Source: Candidatus Competibacteraceae bacterium (GTDB lineage Bacteria; Pseudomonadota; Gammaproteobacteria; Competibacterales; Competibacteraceae). Taken from it: a DNA stretch of 64,000 nucleotides. The stretch spans positions 1,798,001-1,862,000 of the forward strand of contig JADJPA010000001.1 of NCBI GenBank assembly GCA_016713505.1, in the 5' to 3' direction. A program made the translations under genes and the position numbers. The notes under the pieces were generated by a model. The model saw nothing but the letters and a program-made list of their open reading frames with translations, ran no database searches and was not told where the DNA came from. Below, piece after piece: positions 16,883 through 26,182 of this stretch (positions are counted from its first letter, which is position 1; each line of letters begins with the position of its first letter).

Positions 16883-17911
16883 GTGGCCTCCATCCTACAT
16901 TTGCTGATCCCCGGCCTGCTCGGACCGTGGCCAGACCGCTCCAATCCGGCGTTCCCCCGCCCGACCGCGCCGGCGCTGGAGTGGTTGCTGGCGCGGGCGA
17001 CCGTTGCCGTCGCGCCCGCCGCAACAGACGCCGCCTTATTCCAGTTTTTCGGGTTGTCCGTCACAGATACCGCTGATTTACCGGTGGCGGCGGTCACGCG
17101 TTTGGCGGACGGAGGTAACATCGACGACGGTTGGTGGTGGCGGGCCGATCCGGTGCATTTTCGTTCCGACTTGCACGGCGTAGTTCTGGCGGACGCGCGG
17201 ATACTGGCGATCGAACCCGCCGAGGCGCGGGCGCTGGCGGAGGCCTTCAATCAAACCTTCGCGAGCGATGGAGTGCAGCTTGACGCCTTGCGACCCGACC
17301 GCTGGTACCTGCGGCTGCCCGCCGATCCCGGCGTGCGCGCTCACCCGCTGGAGAGCGCCAGCGGCCGCGATATCCGCACGCTGTTGCCCTACGGACCCGC
17401 CAAGCAACGCTGGCACACCCTGCTGACGGAAGCGCAAATGCTCTTTCACAACCACCCGGTCAACCGGGCGCGCGAAGATCGGAACCAACCGCTGATCAGC
17501 GGGGTCTGGCTGTGGGGCGGCGGCCGCTGCCCCACCGGCGCCAGCCCGCCCGCCGCCGGTTTGTACGCCCGCGATCCGCTGGCGCGCGGGCTGGCGCGGC
17601 TGGCCACCGCGGCGGTCGCGCCGCTTCCCGCAACCGCCGCCGACTGGCTGGATGCCTCTGCCTCGGAAGCAGACAGTTTGACGCTGCTGGATACGACGCG
17701 CTTCGATCCCCTGGATGATGACCTGGAGGCATGGCTCGGGCATATCGCTGACCTGGAGCGGAACTGGTTCGAGCCGTGCCAGCGGCTATTGCAAACCGGC
17801 CCGCTGGCCGCCTTGTATCTCTACCCCGGTAACGGTCAACGCTACGGCGTGAGCAAAACCGCGCGCTGGCGGTTCTGGCAACGGCCCCGGCCTTTGCGCG
17901 GCTATCTGTAA
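16883..17911 (+). CDS. RpfE-like / phosphoglycerate-mutase-related protein upstream of recJ
   Basis: A 342-residue protein beginning with GTG 22 bp after hom. The N-terminus ASILHLLIPGLLGPWP, the central WWWRADPVHFRSDLHGVVL block, and a C-terminal GVSKTARWRFWQRPRPL match the conserved protein found just ahead of recJ in Xanthomonas and other gammaproteobacteria. It is sometimes annotated as regulatory protein RpfE or as related to cofactor-independent phosphoglycerate mutase. The HNHPVNRAR segment may contribute metal-binding-like residues, but the full mutase metal set is not evident. There is no membrane segment. Function is unknown; linkage with recJ (24-bp gap) is the useful clue. Confidence 0.6.
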   Translation: MASILHLLIPGLLGPWPDRSNPAFPRPTAPALEWLLARATVAVAPAATDAALFQFFGLSVTDTADLPVAAVTRLADGGNIDDGWWWRADPVHFRSDLHGVVLADARILAIEPAEARALAEAFNQTFASDGVQLDALRPDRWYLRLPADPGVRAHPLESASGRDIRTLLPYGPAKQRWHTLLTEAQMLFHNHPVNRAREDRNQPLISGVWLWGGGRCPTGASPPAAGLYARDPLARGLARLATAAVAPLPATAADWLDASASEADSLTLLDTTRFDPLDDDLEAWLGHIADLERNWFEPCQRLLQTGPLAALYLYPGNGQRYGVSKTARWRFWQRPRPLRGYL

Positions 17912-17935
17912 GCCGCCCCGGCATCGACCACGCTC

Positions 17936-19651
17936 ATGACCCGTCTGATCGTCCGCCGCACGGCCCTCTCGCCCGCCGTCGAACTCTCGCCCTCGCCGCT
18001 GCTGAATCGGATTTACGCGGGCCGCAATGTCGGCACGGCCATCGAGTTGCTCAATGAGCTGCGCCATTTAAGCCCACCCTCCGTCCTGAGTAATATCGAC
18101 CAGGCGGTGGATTTGTTGCATAGCGCCTTGCGCGAGCGCTGGCGCATCCTCATCGTCGCCGATTTCGACGCCGACGGCGCGACCGGCTGCGCGCTGGCGG
18201 TGCGGGGCTTGCGCGCGCTGGGCGCCGCCGAAGTCGGCTATCGAGTCCCGAACCGCTTCGAGCACGGCTACGGCCTGACCCCGGAGATCGTCACAGTCGC
18301 GGCGGCGGCGCGACCCGATTTGCTGATCACGGTGGACAACGGGATTTCCAGCCATGAAGGCGTGCGCGCGGCCCAAGCCCTCGGCATCAAGGTCTTGGTC
18401 ACCGACCATCACCCGCCGGGCTGCGAACTGCCGCCCGCCGAGGCCATCGTCAATCCCAATCTGCCGGACGATCGTTTCCCCAGCAAACACTTGGCCGGCG
18501 TGGGGGTGATGTTCTACGTGTTGACCGCGCTACGGGCGCGGCTGCGGGCCGCCGGCTGGTTTGGCGAGCGCGGCCTGAGCGAGCCGAATCTGGCCCGGTA
18601 CCTCGATCTGGTCGCGTTCGGCACGGTGGCGGACGTGGTGCGGTTGGACCATCACAACCGCATCCTGGTCGAGCAAGGCTTGCGCCGCATCCGCCAGGGC
18701 CAGTGCGCGCCCGGCATCCTAGCCCTGTGTGAAGTCGCCGGCCGGACCCCGGAGCGCCTGAGCGCCGCCGACGTCGCCTTTTACCTCGCGCCCCGCCTCA
18801 ACGCCGCCGGGCGACTGGAAGACATGAGCCAAGGCATCGAATGCCTGCTCTGCGACGATCCGACGGCGGCCCGCGCCATCGCCCGCCGCCTGGACGAGAT
18901 CAACCGCCAGCGCGGCGAACTGACCAGCGAGATTCACGCCCAGGCTCTGGCGTGCATCGAAGCGGTCTCGGCGAGCACCGCGCTCCCTTTCGGACTCTGC
19001 CTGTTCGACCCCGCCTGGCATCAAGGCGTGATCGGCATCATCGCCGGCCGCCTCAAAGATCACCTGCACCGACCGGTCATCGTGTTCGCACCCGACCGCG
19101 ACGGCAACATCAAGGGTTCGGGCCGCTCGGTGGAAGGGATGCATCTGCGCGATGCGCTGGCGGCGGTCGCGACCGAGCACCCCGGCCTCATCCAGCAATT
19201 CGGCGGACACGCCATGGCCGCCGGCCTGAGCTTGGCCGCCGACCGTTTCGAACCGTTCAGCCAAGCTTTCGATGCCCAAATCCGCCAGCGGCTCAGCGCC
19301 GACGACCTGCACGGCCGCCTGCTCAGCGACGGCGAACTGGAATTGACCGAATTTTCGCTGGATACCGCCAAGCTGCTGCGCGAGGCCGGACCCTGGGGCC
19401 AAGGCTTTCCCGAACCGCTGTTCGACGGTGTGTTCGAGGTGCTGTCCCATCAGATCCTGCGAGACGGTAAGACGCTGAAACTCTGGCTGCGACCGCCGGC
19501 CACATCCCTCACGCTGGAAGCCATCGCCTTCCGACGCGCGGCCGACTTCGTTCCGGGCACCGCGCGGGTCCGCATCGCTTACCATCTGGAGGTCAATGAC
19601 TGGCGCGGCGAACGCTTGCAGTTGCTGGTCGAGCATCTGGAAGCGGTTTAG
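17936..19651 (+). CDS. recJ: Single-stranded-DNA-specific exonuclease RecJ
   Basis: A 571-residue RecJ, the 5'-3' single-strand exonuclease of recombination and mismatch repair. The DHH phosphoesterase motifs are all present: VADFDADGATG (motif I), TVDNGISSHEG (II), VTDHHPPG (III) and FGTVADVVRL (IV). The DHHA1 region has GSGRSVEGMHL and the signature QFGGHAMAAGL. A C-terminal OB-like segment (about 460-571) completes the family length. It is co-oriented with and close to the upstream RpfE-like gene. Confidence 0.95.
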   Translation: MTRLIVRRTALSPAVELSPSPLLNRIYAGRNVGTAIELLNELRHLSPPSVLSNIDQAVDLLHSALRERWRILIVADFDADGATGCALAVRGLRALGAAEVGYRVPNRFEHGYGLTPEIVTVAAAARPDLLITVDNGISSHEGVRAAQALGIKVLVTDHHPPGCELPPAEAIVNPNLPDDRFPSKHLAGVGVMFYVLTALRARLRAAGWFGERGLSEPNLARYLDLVAFGTVADVVRLDHHNRILVEQGLRRIRQGQCAPGILALCEVAGRTPERLSAADVAFYLAPRLNAAGRLEDMSQGIECLLCDDPTAARAIARRLDEINRQRGELTSEIHAQALACIEAVSASTALPFGLCLFDPAWHQGVIGIIAGRLKDHLHRPVIVFAPDRDGNIKGSGRSVEGMHLRDALAAVATEHPGLIQQFGGHAMAAGLSLAADRFEPFSQAFDAQIRQRLSADDLHGRLLSDGELELTEFSLDTAKLLREAGPWGQGFPEPLFDGVFEVLSHQILRDGKTLKLWLRPPATSLTLEAIAFRRAADFVPGTARVRIAYHLEVNDWRGERLQLLVEHLEAV

Positions 19652-19682
19652 CGCGCTGGCCGCCCGGCGGGCCTTGGCAACC

Positions 19683-21683
19683 TCAGCCTAAACCCAATTG
19701 CTCGGCGAAGCGCCAATTGTTCTTGCCGGTCTGTTTGGCGGCGTACATGGCGGCGTCGGCCTGCCGGAGCAAATTCATCGCCAAGTCCAGATTGGCGGGC
19801 AGTTCCGGCCGATACAGCGCGATGCCGACGCTGGCGGTGATGGCGGCGCTGGCGGAACCCAGTAAAAACGGCTCGGCCAAGCGGTCGATGATTTTCTGAG
19901 CCACGGCGGCGGCGGCTTCGGGCGCTTCCAAGTCTTGCAGCAGGATGGTGAATTCATCGCCCCCCAGCCGCGCCGCCGTGTCGGTCGCCCGCACGCACTG
20001 TTGCAGGCGCGCCGCCACCTGCTGGAGCAGTTCATCGCCCGCATCGTGTCCTAGGGTATCGTTCACCTGCTTGAAGCCATCCAAATCCACCAACAGGATC
20101 GCCAGCAACCGCCACTGACGCCGCGCTTGTTGCAAGCCTTTACGCAAGTGTTCGAACAGCAGGTTGCGGTTGGGCAGGCTGGTCAGTTGATCGTAATTGG
20201 CCAAACGCCAGTTGCGCAGGCTGACCTCGGCCAGGATTCGGGTCCGCTCCTCCACCTTGGCTTCGACCTTGGCTTCCAGCGTCTCATCATACGTCTGGAG
20301 CAGCGCCTCGGCTTTTTTATGAAGCGCTTCGGTCTGCTTCTGGTCGGAGATATCCACCGTAGCGCCGCGATAGCCCAAGAATTCACCATCCTCATCGAAC
20401 AAGGGCACTCCGCCGTTGCGCGTCCAGGCCCAACGCTCGTGGCCGGGCAACCGCACGCACAATACCAAATGCTGGAAAGGCTGTCGCTCGACCAGCGCCG
20501 CCCGCAACGCCGCCAGATCGGTCTCCGATTGCTCGAACACGACCCAATCCTTCCAGCTCAGACCGATCCAGAAGTCGCGGAACTCAAGGGACTTGGCAAA
20601 CTTCCCCCGCAGCTCGCGCAGGTGGCCAGCAGCGTCGAACTCCCACAGCAAGTCGTTAGAAATTTCGGCCAAATCCCGATACAGCGCGGTACTGATCAGT
20701 TTTTCATGAGAGAAAGCCCCGGCCAGCAAGCCGGACACCGCGACCACGGCCATGACGGTCTGATATTGGAGCATCTGATCGGAGTGTCCGAAGGCCGCCA
20801 CCATCAGCACGATGCTCGACTCGAATAGAAACACCCCCAACACCGCGCCCCGGATGTCATTGGTCGCCACGATCCAAACCAACACCGGCAGCGCCAGCAA
20901 AACCACGAACGGATTATGGGGTTCGCGCCAAAATTGCTGGGGTATCCAAAACAGCGCCGCCAATAATAAAACCGACAGCAGGCCCTGAACCAGCCTCTTG
21001 GCCGTCGATGGCGGATCGACCATCCGCACTGTTCGCGACGGGCGCGGCGCTTCCGTTTTTTTGTAAAAACGACGAACCGCGGGAAATCCAAAGAGCAGTA
21101 CGAAAGGCGCGAACGTGGCGATGCCGACGAAATTGCCGGCCCACCACTCCAGCACGGCCAGGGAGAAAGGGGCTTGGGGGGATAGGATCGCGGCGGCCTT
21201 CAACAGCAGGGTTCCGACCAACGCAGCGAACCCGCTCCCGGCGGCGGCGGCGGCCAGAAACACCGCCACCTGCGGCGTGCCATTGAAGCGCCACGGCCGC
21301 CGATAACGGTCCAGCCAGGATTGCCGCAGGGTCTGAATCGTCACGAAATAGCCCAGCGGGACCAGCACGCTGATCGCCAGATAATAGGGCCACTGCTGCC
21401 AGGGCCAGACGAGCAGCCCGGCGACGAGCGCTGCGACGATGGGTAACGGTAAAGCCCGCCCGCCGCCTTCAAGCAAAACGGCGAAGGTCAAACCGGCGGG
21501 CAACGACCAAAGACTGACCCCGGTCAACCGTTCGAGCGCGTTCGTGACATGCCACAGCACCGCCCAGGCGACCACGTAACCCACGACTGAAACCAGCGGT
21601 TGGTAGCGGATGAGCGGCGCGAACCGCCGGTGGTCGGCGGTACGGCGATCGTTAGTGTCGCGGGTGGAGTTCGCGCTTCCCAT
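19683..21683 (-). CDS. MASE1-PAS-GGDEF diguanylate cyclase
   Basis: A 666-residue membrane-bound signalling enzyme. Residues about 25-330 form a MASE1-type integral membrane sensor with several helices (WSLPAGLTFAVLLEGGGRALPLP, WWAGNFVGIATFAPF). A PAS domain with PAC motif (YRGATVDISDQKQTE) lies near 340-455 and a short coiled coil near 460-485. The catalytic domain carries the active site LGGDEF near residue 575. An intact RxxD inhibitory site (RATD, five residues before GGDEF) predicts product feedback by cyclic di-GMP. No EAL domain is present. It stands alone, convergent with recJ. Confidence 0.92.
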   Translation of the reverse strand: MGSANSTRDTNDRRTADHRRFAPLIRYQPLVSVVGYVVAWAVLWHVTNALERLTGVSLWSLPAGLTFAVLLEGGGRALPLPIVAALVAGLLVWPWQQWPYYLAISVLVPLGYFVTIQTLRQSWLDRYRRPWRFNGTPQVAVFLAAAAAGSGFAALVGTLLLKAAAILSPQAPFSLAVLEWWAGNFVGIATFAPFVLLFGFPAVRRFYKKTEAPRPSRTVRMVDPPSTAKRLVQGLLSVLLLAALFWIPQQFWREPHNPFVVLLALPVLVWIVATNDIRGAVLGVFLFESSIVLMVAAFGHSDQMLQYQTVMAVVAVSGLLAGAFSHEKLISTALYRDLAEISNDLLWEFDAAGHLRELRGKFAKSLEFRDFWIGLSWKDWVVFEQSETDLAALRAALVERQPFQHLVLCVRLPGHERWAWTRNGGVPLFDEDGEFLGYRGATVDISDQKQTEALHKKAEALLQTYDETLEAKVEAKVEERTRILAEVSLRNWRLANYDQLTSLPNRNLLFEHLRKGLQQARRQWRLLAILLVDLDGFKQVNDTLGHDAGDELLQQVAARLQQCVRATDTAARLGGDEFTILLQDLEAPEAAAAVAQKIIDRLAEPFLLGSASAAITASVGIALYRPELPANLDLAMNLLRQADAAMYAAKQTGKNNWRFAEQLGLG

Positions 21684-21747
21684 CTCTGCTAAAGACGCCT
21701 GGTTCTAAACTGTTGATCGAATCGGTGCCGCCGGCTACGCTTTTCAT

Positions 21748-22566
21748 TCAGTAATGTTGGACTTGATATACGCTCTCACCCCGCAACGCCTCCGCCAGCG
21801 CATTGCCGATCACCGCCGCCCACCGCTCGCACCCTGACGTATCGACCAGCAAATCCTGACGTATCTCAATCTCCACATGGGACAGACCCGCCGCTCCGCC
21901 GTGGGCGTTCATGGTGAACCCCACTTCTCGCCCGGAATAGGGTTCATTATCGCCGACACAGACTTCCAAATCCGCCCGAAACTGGTGCAACAGCGGCAAC
22001 GCCAGACGGGCATCGCGGTTCCACAGCACACCCAGCTGCCAAGGCCGACGAAAGCCGTTCAGCACCGGCGTGAAGCTGTGAATCGCCACCAAGGCGGGAG
22101 TCCGACCGTTGCCGTGCCGCCAGCGCTGGGCCAGCATTTGGGTAATCGCATGATGGTAAGGCCAGAATACCTCGTTCGAGCGCGCTTCCGCCGCCGCATC
22201 GTCAAGATGCAGATTTCCGGGAACGATAATCCCATCGCTGACCTGCGCGATGGAGGTCGGATCGCCAGGCGGGCGGTTGCAATCGATCACCAACCGCGAG
22301 TACCCCGCCAACACGGCGGGCGCGTCCAATCGTTCCGCCAACAAGCGCGCGACGGGCGCGGCGCCGATATCCCAAGCAATGTGTTGGGATAACTCAACCG
22401 ATCCTAAGCCGAGTTGGTCGAGATTGGCGGGGATCCGATTGCTGGCATGATCGCAGACCAGCACCACGGACGCTTTGCCATCCGGGTTGATCACCGTAAA
22501 GGGGGGCGGGTCTGTGGGGTCCAGCATTCGCTTGGAAGCGGTTGGCTTGCCGACGGAATCGCGCAT
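21748..22566 (-). CDS. N-formylglutamate amidohydrolase family protein
   Basis: A 272-residue member of the FGase family (PF05013), which hydrolyses N-formyl-L-glutamate or related N-acyl amino acids. Characteristic blocks are VVLVCDHASNRIP (metal-binding DH), HIAWDIGAAPVARLLAERLDAP, YSRLVIDCNRP and VAIHSFTPVLNG near residue 160. The C-terminal SHVEIEIRQDLL fits the family fold. No hut genes are adjacent, so the substrate here need not come from histidine breakdown. It probably acts in the cytoplasm since no signal peptide is seen. Confidence 0.85.
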   Translation of the reverse strand: MRDSVGKPTASKRMLDPTDPPPFTVINPDGKASVVLVCDHASNRIPANLDQLGLGSVELSQHIAWDIGAAPVARLLAERLDAPAVLAGYSRLVIDCNRPPGDPTSIAQVSDGIIVPGNLHLDDAAAEARSNEVFWPYHHAITQMLAQRWRHGNGRTPALVAIHSFTPVLNGFRRPWQLGVLWNRDARLALPLLHQFRADLEVCVGDNEPYSGREVGFTMNAHGGAAGLSHVEIEIRQDLLVDTSGCERWAAVIGNALAEALRGESVYQVQHY

Positions 22567-22648
22567 GATTTGGCTGAAAGGATAGTTATAAAAATCGTAT
22601 CAATGGGCGACGCCGTTGAGCGGATCTCTACCGCCGGTCAAGCTGCCG

Positions 22649-23209
22649 TCACGACAGCCGCTTGAGCACGTTTTGCCGGAATCGCGCCGCTTGGCTGGGA
22701 TCGGCCAATTCTCGGCCCAACAGATCCAAGACCGTATCCAAGCTGCCGCTCGAAAACCATACTTCATCACACAGGATGGCGCCCATCGGCCCGATGAGCT
22801 CCACCAGTTCCTGCTCGACCACGGCCTTGGTATTCTCGGTCATGCGCATGCTTCTCGGATCCTGCACGTTCGGCGCGCGCGCCGCTTCGCCCCTCAATTG
22901 CTCCAGGAGATACCCCGTGGACGGCAGAGCCGCTCGGGAGGTCGGGACGTGTCCTTCCGAGAAGCGCGTCGTGCCGATCCTGATATCCTGCTTTAACAGC
23001 AGATCCAGCGCTTCCACGGCTTCCGGTCCTTGCTTGTTTTGCACGGACAGAAAGGTGATCTCGCCATCGCGCAGGCCGAACTGGATCAACAAACTGCCGG
23101 TCGTGGCGATATACAGCGTGCCGGTGCAACCATCCTGGCATAGCTCGTGCAGCTTGTCGCTGGTGATTCTGGCAAACTCGGAACGCTGCGGCTGAGCCAT
23201 ATCTGTCAC
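22649..23209 (-). CDS. DUF4388-like signalling-associated protein
   Basis: A 186-residue soluble protein. The N-terminal half (about 10-80) has the DUF4388 look: a short helix, C-T-G-T-L-Y-I-A-T-T-G, L-L-I-Q-F-G-L-R-D-G-E-I and a helix with ALDLLLK. The C-terminal half has E-x-E-L-V-E-L-I-G-P-M-G-A-I-L followed by a helix pair, resembling the small C-terminal module of some bacterial signalling proteins. It sits 50 bp downstream of a Cache-HAMP receptor on the same strand and near an FHA sigma-54 activator, suggesting one signalling module. The biochemical role is unknown. Confidence 0.55.
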   Translation of the reverse strand: MTDMAQPQRSEFARITSDKLHELCQDGCTGTLYIATTGSLLIQFGLRDGEITFLSVQNKQGPEAVEALDLLLKQDIRIGTTRFSEGHVPTSRAALPSTGYLLEQLRGEAARAPNVQDPRSMRMTENTKAVVEQELVELIGPMGAILCDEVWFSSGSLDTVLDLLGRELADPSQAARFRQNVLKRLS

Positions 23210-23259
23210 CTCCGAAACGCATCGTTGCTGGTTCGAATGACGCTAGCAATCACATCGAA

Positions 23260-24351
23260 TCACGCTTTCTTACGCAGCCGCTCGAACGCCATTTTGATGC
23301 TGACCGCCATCCGTTCGATAGCGCGCGCCAACGCGCCGATTTCATCACGGCGGTTGGTCCCGACGATCTCCATCTCGAAATTGCCCCGGCTGATGTTCTC
23401 GGCGACCGCCGTCAGCTCCCAAATCGGCCGCGCCAGTTGCCGGGACAACAGATACGCGATGACGCCCACGAAAACCAGCGCGCCGGCGATCAGCAGCAGC
23501 GCGTTGCGCCTCGCTTCCAACAAAGGCGCAAAAGCATCGTCATAATCCTGCTGGACGATCAAGGTCCAGCCCAGATCGGTCTTACGGGTATGCGCGACGA
23601 TGCGCTTGCCGTCGGCCTCATAGACGACCGGACCTTGAGCCGCTCCCGCGGCCTGCAACGCCGGATGAGCGCTCAAATCCTGTAGGCTCTGCGTGATTTG
23701 CCGCGGCTGACCGTGGGCGATCACCTTGTTTTTATCATCGATAAGGATAGCAAACCCCGTCTCGCCGATCTTGGTTCCGACGACGCTTTGAGAGATATCC
23801 GCCACCTGCATGGCCAGCGCCATGACGCCTTCGAGCGTCCCGCCCGCGCTGCGGATCGGGCCGGCTAGAATCAGAGCCGGTTTCTGGGAGGTTTTACCGA
23901 TGACGACCTGTTGCCCGACCGGCTTACCCCCCAGCACCTCCTTGAAATAATCCCGATCGCCATATTGATAGTGTTGCGGCGGGTCGGCGTCGCTGCGCGC
24001 GATGTTCTGGCCGGCGGGATCGACGGTAAAAACCAGATAGCTCCAGTCATAAGCGCTCTGAATCGCCTTGAGGATCGGTTGTTGTTTGAAGGCGTTCATC
24101 GAGATCATCTCGGGCAGAGCGGTATTTTCCCGCAAAACCCGCAGATTGGTGTCTATCCAGCCGTTGACCTTCCCCGCGAGGTTGCTCGCGGTCAGCGTCA
24201 AGTGCAGCTCGACATTGTGCCGCCAGTCCTGTTCGAGCTTGTAACCGCTGAGGTACATGAGGCTGGCGAGCGGAATCAACGCGATGGCTACCATGGTCAA
24301 CAGCATCTTATGGAAGATTTTTAGTTCAAATCCGAGTTTAGGATGTGTCAT
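23260..24351 (-). CDS. dCache-HAMP membrane receptor without an output domain
   Basis: A 363-residue receptor-like protein. TM1 is at about 13-33 and a periplasmic double-Cache region at about 40-275, with the segments YLVFTVDPAGQNIARSD, GDRDYFKEVLGG and GFAILIDDKNKVIAHG. TM2 (about 282-303) is followed by a HAMP domain (LSRQLARPIWELTAVAENISRG). The protein ends about 20 residues after HAMP, with no kinase, GGDEF or methyl-accepting region. Such truncated receptors must signal through a partner. The start follows a purine-rich GGGGAAA. It is the first gene of a short operon with the DUF4388-like protein, divergent from the FHA activator. Confidence 0.82.
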   Translation of the reverse strand: MTHPKLGFELKIFHKMLLTMVAIALIPLASLMYLSGYKLEQDWRHNVELHLTLTASNLAGKVNGWIDTNLRVLRENTALPEMISMNAFKQQPILKAIQSAYDWSYLVFTVDPAGQNIARSDADPPQHYQYGDRDYFKEVLGGKPVGQQVVIGKTSQKPALILAGPIRSAGGTLEGVMALAMQVADISQSVVGTKIGETGFAILIDDKNKVIAHGQPRQITQSLQDLSAHPALQAAGAAQGPVVYEADGKRIVAHTRKTDLGWTLIVQQDYDDAFAPLLEARRNALLLIAGALVFVGVIAYLLSRQLARPIWELTAVAENISRGNFEMEIVGTNRRDEIGALARAIERMAVSIKMAFERLRKKA

Positions 24352-24683
24352 AAATTTCCCCTAAAAAAATAACCTTTAATAACTATAGAATTAATTATAT
24401 ATCAAGTGTATTTTGACAATTACGATCAATCTGGGCCAATTTGCATGCTGCCCGGCGGCCTTGCCCTTCTTTATCGGGCGATTTCCTATTACCTATAATG
24501 CGCGCGCCGCTTACTCGAAGCCTACCCATGGTCTGAATCATAAAAACAGCCTCAGGGTATTGGTGATAGAGTTCCGACCTGTAAAAATTCGAGCGTCGCT
24601 TTCTCCAATCTCCCGGCGCCGGCATTGCCGCCAGCCGAGATTGAACTAATATAAGCAAATAACGTTTGCTTTGGTGGGTTGAA
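24352..24683. other. 332-bp divergent promoter region
   Basis: No gene is seen here. The part next to the Cache-HAMP gene (24355-24420) is strikingly AT-rich compared with the rest of the window. A perfect TATAAT reads on the minus strand at 24394-24399, 43 bp upstream of the receptor start, and is a likely -10 element without a good -35 partner. No sigma-54 -24/-12 pair was found for either gene. Confidence 0.4.
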
Positions 24684-26096
24684 ATGTCCTCCTCCATCCC
24701 AGCCGTCAGCGGTACCGAAATCATCGTCGCGGCGGCCCGTTCTCCTTTGCGGGTCCAGTTCGAGGTGATCGAGATCCGGGTGATCTCCGGCCCGGATACC
24801 GGGCAGGAAGCCAGTCTCGGTCTGCCGTCCGTGCGGATCGGCACCGCCGCGGACAACGACTTGGTGTTGACCGATCGGGCGGTTTCGCGCCGTCATGCCG
24901 AAATCCGCATGACAGCGGACGGCTTGTTGCTGCGCGATCTCGGTTCCACCAACGGCACCTTCATCAACGACGTGCGCATCACCGAGGCCTATATCCCCGA
25001 AAGCGCCGAATGCCGCCTCGGCTACTCACGGGTGCTGATCCGCCAGCATACCGAAGAACGCAAGGTGGCGGTGCCGCGTCAGGATCACTTGGGCGAATTG
25101 GTTGGCGCCAGCGAGCGGATGCGGGAGCTGTACGGCCTGATTCGGGCGGTGGCCCCCACGCCGACCACCGTACACCTGCATGGCGAATCCGGGGCCGGCA
25201 AGGAGTCGGTGGCTCGTACTTTGCACGCGCTCTCCGGCCGCTCGGGTCCGCTGGTGGTGTTCGACGCCTCGGTCACCGACCCGGAAATGGTGCGCAACGA
25301 CCTGTTCGGCCATATCAAGGGCGCCTTTACCGGCGCCACCGGCTCGCGCGAGGGCGCCTTCCGCCAAGCGCACGCCGGCACGCTGTTCATCGATGAGATC
25401 GGCGAGTTGCCGCTGGACTTGCAACCGCGGCTGCTGCGCGTCCTGGAAACCCGCGAAGTGACCCCGATCGGTTCCGACAAGCCGCTGCGGGTCGACGTAA
25501 GGGTCATCACCGCAACGCACCGGGACCTGGAAGCCATGGTCAAAACCGGAGCATTTCGGACCGACTTGTTTTATCGGCTCTCCGTCGTACCCGTCGAGGT
25601 GCCGGCGCTCCGGGAGATTCCCGAGGATATCCCGTTGATCGCCCGTCATTTATGCGAACGACTCAACTTGAGCTGCCGGATCTCCGACACCGCCATGAGC
25701 GCCTTGCAGCTCTACTCGTGGCCCGGCAACGTGCGGGAGTTGCGCAACGTGCTGGAGCGGGCGGTGGTGTTGTGCGGCGACCGGGAAATTCAACCTGACG
25801 ACTTACGGCTATCCAGGGAAATCCGGCCGTCCAGCACTTCTGGCACGGGACAACCCCCCCCACCGACCGTACCCACCGTCACCCCCTCCAGCGCGCCGGC
25901 GGACCCCTCGTCCCCCGCTCCGAAAACCAGCACCGCCGCCGCCCGCGCCCATCTCAAGGAAGTGGAGCGCCAGATGATTCTGGAATCGATGGCGCTCAAT
26001 AACAATAATAAGGCCGCCGTTGCCCGCGAGCTTGGCATTCCCTTATCGACCCTGAAGCGCCGTCTCAAGGAATATCAGATCGGCGAGGAAGACTGA
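24684..26096 (+). CDS. FHA-domain sigma-54-dependent transcriptional activator
   Basis: A 470-residue enhancer-binding protein. An N-terminal FHA domain (about 20-120) has the phosphothreonine-binding pattern R-I-G, S-R-R-H-A and STNGTFIND. The AAA+ domain (about 130-370) has a Walker A-like GESGAGKES, the sigma-54 contact loop GAFTGA, Walker B TLFIDEIGE, and the arginine region FRTDLFYRL. A Pro/Ser-rich linker leads to a Fis-type helix-turn-helix (KAAVARELGIPLSTLKRRL). ATG at 24684 is preferred; a TTG 18 nt upstream is the alternative. FHA at the N-terminus suggests control by Ser/Thr phosphorylation, yet no such kinase is in the window. Its target promoter was not found. Confidence 0.88.
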   Translation: MSSSIPAVSGTEIIVAAARSPLRVQFEVIEIRVISGPDTGQEASLGLPSVRIGTAADNDLVLTDRAVSRRHAEIRMTADGLLLRDLGSTNGTFINDVRITEAYIPESAECRLGYSRVLIRQHTEERKVAVPRQDHLGELVGASERMRELYGLIRAVAPTPTTVHLHGESGAGKESVARTLHALSGRSGPLVVFDASVTDPEMVRNDLFGHIKGAFTGATGSREGAFRQAHAGTLFIDEIGELPLDLQPRLLRVLETREVTPIGSDKPLRVDVRVITATHRDLEAMVKTGAFRTDLFYRLSVVPVEVPALREIPEDIPLIARHLCERLNLSCRISDTAMSALQLYSWPGNVRELRNVLERAVVLCGDREIQPDDLRLSREIRPSSTSGTGQPPPPTVPTVTPSSAPADPSSPAPKTSTAAARAHLKEVERQMILESMALNNNNKAAVARELGIPLSTLKRRLKEYQIGEED

Positions 26097-26182
26097 CCAA
26101 CCAAGTCGAAATGCGAGCCTCGCACTCTCGATGAGCGATGGTTTCCGCAGCCGGCGACCCGCTGTAAACCGACCCATAAAGC

